Positions 5,645 through 11,541 of a stretch of 11,541 nucleotides of DNA are shown here, piece by piece. Numbering within the stretch: position 1 is the stretch's first letter; each line of letters starts with the position of its first letter. Below the pieces are notes generated by a model, which was not told the DNA's origin, ran no database searches, and was given only the letters and a program-made list of their open reading frames with translations. The translations under genes and the position numbers were made by a program. Source of the DNA: JANWHF01 sp036276235 (GTDB lineage: Bacteria; Planctomycetota; Phycisphaerae; Tepidisphaerales; Tepidisphaeraceae); contig DATBDZ010000299.1 of assembly GCA_036276235.1 (NCBI GenBank), positions 1 through 11,541 on the forward strand, given 5' to 3'.

Positions 5645-7671
5645 ACGCTCACCTCGATCAACTCGTTTCTTTTTCACATTTGGTCTGGGAATCACTCCTG
5701 CGCGCCAGCCTCGAAGGCGGCGTCGCGCTGCTGCTGGTCTGGTTCATCTGCCGAATCGCGACGCGCCTGCCCGGCCGCGCCAAGTGCTGGTTGTGGCGAT
5801 TGGCGTATCTGAAGCTGCTGCTCGCGCTGTTCTGGGCGACGCCGATGCAGTTGCCACTTCTTCGCGCGAGGCCGCTGCCGATCGAGCCGGCGCAGGCGTT
5901 TCAGTCGGCGCCTCGAATTGATATTCAGTTGGCGGATCAAGGAGCGCCGGTGCTCGCCACTGTGCATCCGTCTCCGCGGCATTTATCGCGCGCCGATCGA
6001 TTGGCTTTGACGATCGGCGGCGCTTGGATCGTCGGCGCACTGGCGATGCTGCTGAAACTTGCTGCCCAATGGAACGCTGCCCGCCTGCTCCGTCGAGGCT
6101 CCTCGTGCGTGGCTGATGAACGCCTGATCGCAGCCTGCGAAGAGCTAGCGGCGCGCGCCGGCCGTGGCCGCGTATTGTTCCCTCCTCCGGTACTCCGGGG
6201 GAGGGCTATGGAGGGGGTTCGCGCGACAGACTTGCGTGCGAAACATTGCTGTTCTACACAACCCCCTCCCCAGCCCTCCCCCGGAGTACCGGGGGAGGGA
6301 GAAGAGGCCCCGCAGAACAAGGAACGAACCCATCGCACGCCGCAAATGCGGATCGGCACACGGATCACCAGCCCGCTTTTAGTTGGCGTTCTTAAGCCGG
6401 TCATCCTGCTCCCGCAAAGCGTTCTGGAGATGCCCGCCCATCAACTGCGGCTGATCCTCGCACACGAGATCGCCCACGCCGCCCGGCGCGACATTGCCTG
6501 GCGGATTTTTGCTACCTTGATCGAATCGCTGTTTTTCTTCCATCCCATCGTCTGGCTGTCGCGGCGAGAATCGAATCTGGCGCAGGAGCTGGCGGCCGAC
6601 GAAATGGCGATGGAGCTGACGCACGCCTCGCCGCGCGACTATGGCGTGACATTGCTTTCGATCGCTGCTCGCGGGACAGCGCCACGATTGTCATTGGCCA
6701 CGCCCATCGTCACCTCACCCCGAACTCTTGAACGGAGATTGATCGCCATGCGAAATCCAATTCATTGGTCGAGTCGGCGTTTCAGGGTTGCCGCAAATGT
6801 CGTTGCGTTTATCGCGGCGGTGATGCTCCCGCGATGGCGGCTTGTGGCGCAGGAGACGGGCAAGACGGGCAACGCGCCCGCCGTGCAAGAACAGCGCACG
6901 GAACCTGTGCGTGCAACGCAAGCGCCTCCCACGCCGAGCACGGGTACAGCCACGGCTCCGCGCCGAATCGAATTGGCGGGTGTCCTGCGCGCTGGCAAAA
7001 AGGTGCAAATTCAGGCGCGCGTGGACGGGTTCGTGAAGACTGTCGAGGCGAAGGACGGGGATATCGTCAAGCCGGGCCAGGCATTGATCGCGTTGGACGA
7101 TGCAGTTGAGCAGCTCCAGGTCGGTGCCGCTGCCGCCGAGTACAAAGAGAAGCAGTCAGAAGCCGCTCAGAAGCAGAAAGCCCGGGAGCAGGTCGTCCAG
7201 GGCCGTTACCCCGGGGCCACTGAAGTCGAGGTGGAGCAATCTCGTCTCGATGCGGACATCGCCAGAGCGCGACTTCAGTTGGCGGAGCAGGAACTCGCCA
7301 TGATGCACCTGGCCGCGCCGATCGGCGGCGTGATCGAATTCGATCACGCGCATTCAATCGGTGAGTACGTCACGCGCGGAACCACGCTGGCCACCATCTT
7401 TGACCCGGGAGATGCGCGGCTTGAGCTTTATGTGCCGCAAACCTCGCTACAACAGGTTCGAGTAGGACTGCCGGTCGAGGCAACGACCAAAGCTTATCCT
7501 GGCGAACGATTCACCGGCCGCATCGCATTTATCTCGTCTGAAGCCGACGCAGCCACTGGTCTCATCCGCGCCGCCGCGGACATTGCCAACCCCAAACAAC
7601 TTCCGCTCGCGGGACGGGCGGCGGAGGTAACGATCGCCGTGCCGGCGGCGCGGGAAGGCGAACTTCGTTAA
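5641..7671 (+). CDS. M56 (BlaR1-like) membrane metallopeptidase fused to an HlyD/RND adaptor-like domain
   Basis: This 676-aa protein is the probable signal transducer for the upstream repressor. TM helices lie at about 19-37, 50-66 and 121-140. A cytoplasmic zinc peptidase loop follows, with HEIAH (residues 275-279) in LILAHEIAHAARRD, LFFFHPIVW, and the downstream Glu region AQELAADEMA. TM4 is at about 382-397. After a Pro/Thr/Ala linker (about 405-440), a membrane-fusion-protein fold occupies about 441-670: a first lipoyl half (DGFVKTVEAKDGDIVKPGQA), an alpha-hairpin rich in Lys, Gln and Glu (about 485-555), a second lipoyl half (LAAPIGGVIEF) and a beta-barrel (LELYVPQTSL, FTGRIAFISSE). By BlaR1 topology this domain faces outward, where BlaR1 has its penicillin sensor. 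No RND or ABC pump gene is adjacent. Residues about 180-220 come from a palindromic repeat element and match no M56 sequence I know. The ATG overlaps the repressor stop, with AAGGAG just upstream. Confidence 0.9.
   Translation: MNAHLDQLVSFSHLVWESLLRASLEGGVALLLVWFICRIATRLPGRAKCWLWRLAYLKLLLALFWATPMQLPLLRARPLPIEPAQAFQSAPRIDIQLADQGAPVLATVHPSPRHLSRADRLALTIGGAWIVGALAMLLKLAAQWNAARLLRRGSSCVADERLIAACEELAARAGRGRVLFPPPVLRGRAMEGVRATDLRAKHCCSTQPPPQPSPGVPGEGEEAPQNKERTHRTPQMRIGTRITSPLLVGVLKPVILLPQSVLEMPAHQLRLILAHEIAHAARRDIAWRIFATLIESLFFFHPIVWLSRRESNLAQELAADEMAMELTHASPRDYGVTLLSIAARGTAPRLSLATPIVTSPRTLERRLIAMRNPIHWSSRRFRVAANVVAFIAAVMLPRWRLVAQETGKTGNAPAVQEQRTEPVRATQAPPTPSTGTATAPRRIELAGVLRAGKKVQIQARVDGFVKTVEAKDGDIVKPGQALIALDDAVEQLQVGAAAAEYKEKQSEAAQKQKAREQVVQGRYPGATEVEVEQSRLDADIARARLQLAEQELAMMHLAAPIGGVIEFDHAHSIGEYVTRGTTLATIFDPGDARLELYVPQTSLQQVRVGLPVEATTKAYPGERFTGRIAFISSEADAATGLIRAAADIANPKQLPLAGRAAEVTIAVPAAREGELR
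6179..6300. repeat. Palindromic GC-rich element inserted in frame in the M56 gene
   Basis: Arms 6179-6219 and 6260-6300 (41 nt each) are reverse complements at 38 of 41 positions and enclose a 40-nt loop. Each arm is itself nearly palindromic: in the right arm, CCCTCCCCCGG (6274-6284), AGTA, CCGGGGGAGGG (6289-6299) is a perfect 11-bp stem. It encodes a Pro/Gly/Arg-rich stretch (about residues 180-220) between the third TM segment and the HEIAH motif. There the flanking residues AARAGRGR and TPQMRIGTRITSPLLVG look like ordinary M56 sequence. No transposase is encoded, so if mobile it would be a MITE-like or REP-like passenger. The nearest analogy is the Rickettsia palindromic element, which also sits in frame inside genes. 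Confidence 0.9.
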
Positions 7672-7677
7672 GGAGTT

Positions 7678-7723
7678 TTTCGCAGGGGCGAATCCCGGTA
7701 CTCCGGAATTCGCCCCTGCGAAA
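7678..7723. repeat. 16-bp perfect hairpin after the M56 gene
   Basis: TTTCGCAGGGGCGAAT (7678-7693) pairs perfectly with 7708-7723 across a 14-nt loop. The loop itself holds CCGGTACTCCGG (7695-7706), able to form a CCGG/CCGG inner stem. That 12-mer is identical to the core of the element inside the M56 gene (6187-6198, and reversed at 6281-6292). It starts 7 nt after the stop. No T-run follows on either strand, so it is probably a dispersed repeat, perhaps affecting mRNA 3' end stability, rather than an intrinsic terminator. Confidence 0.88.
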
Positions 7724-7769
7724 CAACCAACGTTGTCAGCCCGCGCCGGCCCGTGTACAACGGCAATTT

Positions 7770-9185
7770 GTGGACATCCTCTGGAAGATTGCGGCCACGC
7801 TTGGGCTGGTGGCGCTGAATGCGTTTTTTGTGGCGGCGGAGTTTGCCGCCGTCGGGGCGCGGGCATCGCGGCTTGAGGGGGAAGCCGAGAAGAGCATCCT
7901 GGCGCGCTTCGCGCTTCAGATCAAAAAGCAGCTCGATCTTTATCTCTCCAGTTGCCAGCTCGGCGTCACCCTGGCGAGCCTGGGGCTGGGCGTGGTGACT
8001 GAGCCGGCCGTCGCCGTCATCCTTGAGCCGCTGCTCAGCCGGTTCCACGTTTCCTTTCACGCCGCCGCTTTTTTCCTGGCGATGGGGATCAACACCGCGC
8101 TGCACATCGTGATCGGCGAGCAGGCGCCGAAAAACTGGGCGATCATGTTCAGCGATCGCCTGCTGCCGATGCTCGCGCCGTTTTTGGTTGCGTTCACGTA
8201 TCTTTTTTATCCGGTCATCTGGGTGCTGAATCTGCTGACGCAGAAAGTCCTGCGGGCCACCGGCGTGCGCACGACGCTCAACGCGCATGGAAGTCTGCCG
8301 CATACTGAAGACGAGCTTCGCGCGCTGCTGGCGCAATCGGTGGCGCAGGGTGAGATCGGCAAGGGGCACGGCGCGATCGTCGCCAGCGCGTTTGAGCTGG
8401 GCGAGCTGAAGATTCGGCAGATCATGGTGCCGCGCACGCGCGTCGATTATCTGACGCTCGGCCAGCCGACCGGCGAAGTGCTCCGCACCGTGCAGCGCGG
8501 CGGGTTCACACGCCTCCCGCTTTGTGAGGGAGATCTCGATCACGTCATCGGCGTTGTCCACATGAAGGACCTGTTCAATCATCTCAAGCTGGTCCCCGGC
8601 AAGCTGCGCTTCACCGACGACAAGACGCCCGATGGGCAGGCGATCGCCATCGCGGATGGCAAGCCGGGGTCCGACGTTCACGTCATCGGCTCGGGCGAAA
8701 TTGATCTGCTTGAATTGAAGCGGCCGATCCTCTTTGTCCCGGAGCTTACGCCGGTGCTCAAAGTCCTGCGGCAATTTCAGGGCGGGCACATTCACATGGC
8801 GGTGGTCGTCGATGAATACGGCGCTACCAGCGGGGTCGTGACGCTCGAGGATGTGCTGGAAGAAATCGTCGGTGAGATCGAAGACGAATTCGATCCGGTG
8901 GCGCGCACGGACTTCATCCGCGACGGGAATGGCTTCCGCGTCAGCGGCCTCTTTCCGCTGCACAATCTGCGCGAGCGGCTCCAACTCCCCGAATTTCAGG
9001 CATCGGATGTCGATACGATCGGCGGGTACATCGTGCAGCACCTGGGCCGCTGGCCACGGCCCGGCGATACACTCTCGATCGGCCCCTACACCGCGCGGGT
9101 TCTCTCCGTGCAGCAGCGGCGGGTTGGGCAGGTGCTGCTGACGCCTTTGGTCAAAACTGAAGAAGAGGAACGCAAGGCGGGATAG
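7770..9185 (+). CDS. CNNM/CorC-family (HlyC/CorC, 'hemolysin') membrane protein with CBS pair
   Basis: This 471-aa protein has a CNNM (DUF21) transmembrane domain at about 1-170, beginning with the family signature LNAFFVAAEFAAVGARASRLE. Two CBS domains follow: CBS1 from about 219 (MVPRT) to 270, and CBS2 at about 319-375, containing the hallmark DEYG (348-351) and LEDVLEEIVGEIEDEFD. A C-terminal CorC_HlyC domain lies at about 388-462 (GFRVSGLFPLHNLRE, DTIGGYIVQHLGR, LSIGPYTARV). Family members are implicated in Mg2+ or Co2+ efflux and metal homeostasis; the name hemolysin is historical. The inter-CBS linker (about 275-318) looks longer than usual and carries a charged insert. The start is GTG at 7770, since no upstream in-frame start is available and the first in-frame ATG would delete the signature helix. 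No clear ribosome binding site is seen. It is separated from the M56 gene by a hairpin, so co-transcription is uncertain. Confidence 0.95.
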   Translation: MDILWKIAATLGLVALNAFFVAAEFAAVGARASRLEGEAEKSILARFALQIKKQLDLYLSSCQLGVTLASLGLGVVTEPAVAVILEPLLSRFHVSFHAAAFFLAMGINTALHIVIGEQAPKNWAIMFSDRLLPMLAPFLVAFTYLFYPVIWVLNLLTQKVLRATGVRTTLNAHGSLPHTEDELRALLAQSVAQGEIGKGHGAIVASAFELGELKIRQIMVPRTRVDYLTLGQPTGEVLRTVQRGGFTRLPLCEGDLDHVIGVVHMKDLFNHLKLVPGKLRFTDDKTPDGQAIAIADGKPGSDVHVIGSGEIDLLELKRPILFVPELTPVLKVLRQFQGGHIHMAVVVDEYGATSGVVTLEDVLEEIVGEIEDEFDPVARTDFIRDGNGFRVSGLFPLHNLRERLQLPEFQASDVDTIGGYIVQHLGRWPRPGDTLSIGPYTARVLSVQQRRVGQVLLTPLVKTEEEERKAG

Positions 9186-9202
9186 GAATGACAGCCGCCG
9201 AG

Positions 9203-9307
9203 GGTTCAAATTGCAAATCTGAGATTTGAAATTTGAGATTTGGGATTTGAAATTCCAGATCTGAGATTTGAGATTTCAAATCTGAGATCTGAGATTTCAA
9301 ATTCTGG
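9203..9307. repeat. Array of fifteen A/T-rich heptamers (ATTTGAR type)
   Basis: In the 138-nt gap between two convergent genes, 105 nt divide exactly into 15 consecutive 7-mers without a phase break. Examples are ATCTGAG, ATTTGAA, ATTTGAG, ATTTGGG, ATTTGAA, ATTCCAG, ATCTGAG, ATTTGAG and ATTTCAA. Most begin with AT and end with GAG, GAA or CAA. Both orientations occur (GATTTGAAAT and ATTTCAAATC), so the array can fold on itself, for example AGATTTGAAAT near 9222 with ATTTCAAATCT near 9273. Base composition is far more A/T-rich than the flanking genes. No open gene or transposase is present. Confidence 0.92.
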
Positions 9308-9323
9308 ATCAACGCGGCGACTC

Positions 9324-11540
9324 TCACATCGCCAACTGATGCTGCTGTGCCAGCTCCATCGAATCAGCCGATGCCCGTGAACCCGATCCGTTCAACCAAA
9401 ACATCAACCCGCACAACAGCAGGCCAACCAGGACGATCGCAGAACTCGTCGCAATGCGCGGCAATGGATCGAGCGATTCGATTTGAACTGCGTCAGCCGA
9501 CCGCGCCGGATCGCGCGGCGCGATCAGCGGGTACGTGTTCAAACGCGCCAGCTCGCTCTTGAGCTGCTTCGATTGCTCGTCCAACTGGGAGATGCGGAGA
9601 TTGTCCGCCGCCTGATCGATGACGGCCGGCGGCAATTTCGCAATCGCCTGATCGGCATCCATCGCCGCCGCCTTGGCGGCGTCGCGCTCCTCAGTCGCTT
9701 TAGCCAGGTCATCCTGCGCCCGCCCAAGCAGCGCGTTGGCCATCCCCACGCCGGCAACCTGCTTTTGCCTTGCAACTGTGGCGTCTTCGGCCTGCTGATC
9801 GAGCTGCTTGCGGCGATCGCCGGCGGCAACTTGCAGTGCGCCGCGCTGCGCTTCCAGCTTCTGCACCGCCGCCGCGGGATCGGGCTGCATATCGAGCGAA
9901 GCCGCCAGTTGCTGCGCCGCGGCTTCAACCAGAATTGCCTGCTGATCGACGCGACTGGTGACGAGTCTGTCCGCCGGCGCGAGCAATTCGCGATCGGGCA
10001 TCGCCTGCGAGATCGTTTTCGATGCTTCGGCAAGGCGCTGCGCGAACGCTTCCTGCTGCTCACGCATTTTAGCGGTTACGGAATCAGCAAGATTTTGATC
10101 GGCATCGGGCGGGATGCCCGCCGCCAACTCCGTGCGGCGTTGATCGATCTGCTTGTGCAGCGCATCAGCCTCCCCCCGAAAACGCGTCGCCTGAGCGACG
10201 AGATTGGCATCGGTCGCGGTGTTTGCCTGCCGATCTTTGATCGCCCATTTCTGTTGAAGACCGACGAGCTGCGAATCACCAGCGAAGAGCCCCTGGAGGC
10301 GGGCCTGTGATTTTCGCGCCTCCTCGCGGTGCAACTCCGCCAGTGAATCCATGGCGGATTTCTGCTGGGCGATGAAGTCTGCCGCAGCGTTGTGCATGGC
10401 TGATGTCGCGCTCGCCACCACAGACAGGTAACCCGCGATCGGCGAATCCGGCGGGCGGCTCGATTGGGCATCGACGATCTGCTTGAGCTGCGCCCCGATG
10501 GCTGTCGCCAGCGCTTCATTGACTTTGTCAGCGTCGCCGCCGGCATTGTGCGCCAGGGCAATCCGCGCCTCGACGCGCTTGAGCTGATGCGCCAGATCGA
10601 TCAACTGCGGGTCGGCATCCGCGGATACCGGCGTCGGCGCAGTCGGCGCGGCCGGGCCTTTTGCCGTCTGCTCCAGTTCAGAAACCTTTTGCGTCGCGAC
10701 GCGCAGTGTCTGCTCGCGCGCGGCCAGTTTCTCGCTTGCAAGCTGTGCCGCATGAGCGGCGCGGGCGCGATCCTCTGACACCTTCTGGCGGAACGCCAGG
10801 CTATCGCTCGCGGACTTATTCTCCTGCAGTTGACGATTGATCTCTTCCTGTCGGCGTTGATTGGATTGGGCGCGGTCCTGCAAAAAGCGATTTGCCTCAT
10901 AGAGCGACGACAGCAGCGCCGCCATCCGCGCGCGATCCGATTCGTCGCGGCCCACGCGCTCCAGATGCAGACTGGCGCCATCGAAGCGAGCCGACCGCGC
11001 GATCGCATCCACCGCTACGGCGTCGTCCAGAAAACCAGGTTTCACATTTTGCGCGCTGCAGAGCGCGATCGCGCCCATGCGAATCGCGACATCGCCGGGA
11101 TCAAGCTTCGCCGATTGCGCCACGGCCTGGCGGCGCTGCTCGGGCGGGAGTTGATCGAGGCCATCAAAGCTAAGCTGCCCGACTGCGCGCACACGATAAG
11201 GCCACTGCTGCCACGCGAGGCCTGCGGCGCCGATGGACAGCGCCATCACGATCATTCCGAAGAACTTCCACTTGCGGCGTTTTCGCGGCGGCTGGGGCGC
11301 GGGGCCATCCGGAAGCTGCGGCGCATCCGGCTGCCGCGCTGGCGCGGGCCGCTGCGGAACCGCCGGCCGCGCGGCACGCTGCGGAACGGACGCCCCGGAT
11401 GATGCCGCGTGCCCGCCACTCGGCGGATGCTGTTCGTTTGCGAACATCGGATCATTCGCATCCGGCGGCGGCAGCAATGAAAACGCATCGATCGCCGCTT
11501 CGTCCTCTTCGCCAATCGCCAGGCCGTCGAACGCGCTCGA
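9324..11540 (-). CDS. Two-TM coiled-coil membrane protein, Wzz/PCP-like topology, 5' end outside window
   Basis: The frame is open from the right window edge to TGA at 9324-9326 (738 codons visible), so the true start lies beyond 11541. The visible N-terminus is acidic (GLAIGEEDEAAIDAF), then Pro/Ala/Gln-rich, then basic (PRKRRKWK), leading into TM1 (FFGMIVMALSIGAAGLAW, about 11208-11264). About 580 residues follow, dominated by Ala/Gln/Glu/Arg/Lys coiled coil (for example SNQRRQEEINRQLQ, KLEAQRGALQVAAGDRRKQ). TM2 is near the C-terminus (SSAIVLVGLLLCGLMFWL), with a short tail. One TM at each end of a periplasmic coiled coil is the topology of polysaccharide co-polymerases. The stretch YRVRAVGQLSFDGLDQLPPEQ after TM1 and a Pro-containing segment before TM2 (ESLDPLPRIA) fit that idea. 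No kinase domain is attached. I do not recognise a specific family, so the PCP assignment is an inference. Confidence 0.85.
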   Translation of the reverse strand, partial: SSAFDGLAIGEEDEAAIDAFSLLPPPDANDPMFANEQHPPSGGHAASSGASVPQRAARPAVPQRPAPARQPDAPQLPDGPAPQPPRKRRKWKFFGMIVMALSIGAAGLAWQQWPYRVRAVGQLSFDGLDQLPPEQRRQAVAQSAKLDPGDVAIRMGAIALCSAQNVKPGFLDDAVAVDAIARSARFDGASLHLERVGRDESDRARMAALLSSLYEANRFLQDRAQSNQRRQEEINRQLQENKSASDSLAFRQKVSEDRARAAHAAQLASEKLAAREQTLRVATQKVSELEQTAKGPAAPTAPTPVSADADPQLIDLAHQLKRVEARIALAHNAGGDADKVNEALATAIGAQLKQIVDAQSSRPPDSPIAGYLSVVASATSAMHNAAADFIAQQKSAMDSLAELHREEARKSQARLQGLFAGDSQLVGLQQKWAIKDRQANTATDANLVAQATRFRGEADALHKQIDQRRTELAAGIPPDADQNLADSVTAKMREQQEAFAQRLAEASKTISQAMPDRELLAPADRLVTSRVDQQAILVEAAAQQLAASLDMQPDPAAAVQKLEAQRGALQVAAGDRRKQLDQQAEDATVARQKQVAGVGMANALLGRAQDDLAKATEERDAAKAAAMDADQAIAKLPPAVIDQAADNLRISQLDEQSKQLKSELARLNTYPLIAPRDPARSADAVQIESLDPLPRIATSSAIVLVGLLLCGLMFWLNGSGSRASADSMELAQQHQLAM

Positions 11541-11541
11541 A

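Noticed and set aside
5252..7671. Beta-lactam resistance operon (blaI-blaR1)
   Set aside because: The peptidase lacks a penicillin-binding sensor domain and no beta-lactamase or PBP gene is present in the window.
7678..7723. Rho-independent terminator after the M56 gene
   Set aside because: The stem is strong, but no T-run follows on the plus strand. On the minus strand the bases after the stem are A-rich.
7668..9209. Long minus-strand open frame (513 codons) opposite the CNNM/CorC gene
   Set aside because: It has no recognisable motif and is His/Arg/Asp-rich, as expected for the antisense of a GC-rich gene. The plus strand carries clear CNNM, CBS and CorC motifs.
9203..9307. CRISPR array
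   Set aside because: Units are 7 nt with no spacers, and no cas genes are present.
11475..11477. TTG start for the minus-strand coiled-coil protein
   Set aside because: The frame stays open for 21 more codons to the window edge and encodes plausible acidic protein sequence (GLAIGEEDEAAIDAF), so the gene is treated as 5'-partial.

Overview
The window reads as a high-GC chromosome segment from the Planctomycetota, possibly Phycisphaerae. The phylum is inferred from three things: an exosortase/EpsI exopolysaccharide cluster, a BlaI-type repressor paired with an M56 peptidase carrying an unusual C-terminal domain, and several kinds of dispersed palindromic or heptameric repeats between and inside genes that I associate with planctomycete genomes. 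No rRNA, tRNA, CRISPR array or transposase gene is visible.

Left half (1-5188, all + strand) is an envelope/exopolysaccharide locus: the C-terminal part of an exosortase (catalytic Cys, Arg and His all visible), an EpsI-type exosortase-associated protein, a Wzc/GumC-like polysaccharide co-polymerase fused to a BY-kinase-type ATPase domain that lacks a tyrosine tail, and a monotopic phosphoglycosyl transferase with an unusual cytosolic N-terminal domain. Together they would start a lipid-linked glycan, control its polymerisation or export, and process or anchor sorted surface proteins.

Middle (5195-7671, + strand) is an autoregulated two-gene signalling operon. A good sigma-70-type promoter (TTGACG - 17 nt - TATCCT) is covered by two dyad operators. 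Behind it are a BlaI/MecI-family repressor and, overlapping it by ATGA, an M56 (BlaR1-like) membrane metallopeptidase. In place of a penicillin-binding sensor, the peptidase carries a membrane-fusion-protein (HlyD/RND adaptor-like) domain. A 122-nt palindromic element sits in frame inside its coding sequence.

Right half holds a CNNM/CorC-type transporter-like protein with two CBS domains (7770-9185, +). Converging on it is a long two-TM coiled-coil protein (9324-11540, -, 5' end outside the window) with the topology of a Wzz-type polysaccharide co-polymerase.

The non-coding spaces are almost entirely built of repeats: a G+C-containing heptamer inverted array (1236-1310), a mosaic of short hairpins (3536-3682), a 16-bp perfect hairpin (7678-7723) sharing a 12-mer with the in-gene element, and fifteen consecutive A/T-rich heptamers (9203-9307). 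These repeats, the repeat-invaded M56-adaptor fusion and the unusual sugar transferase are the parts most likely to be new.
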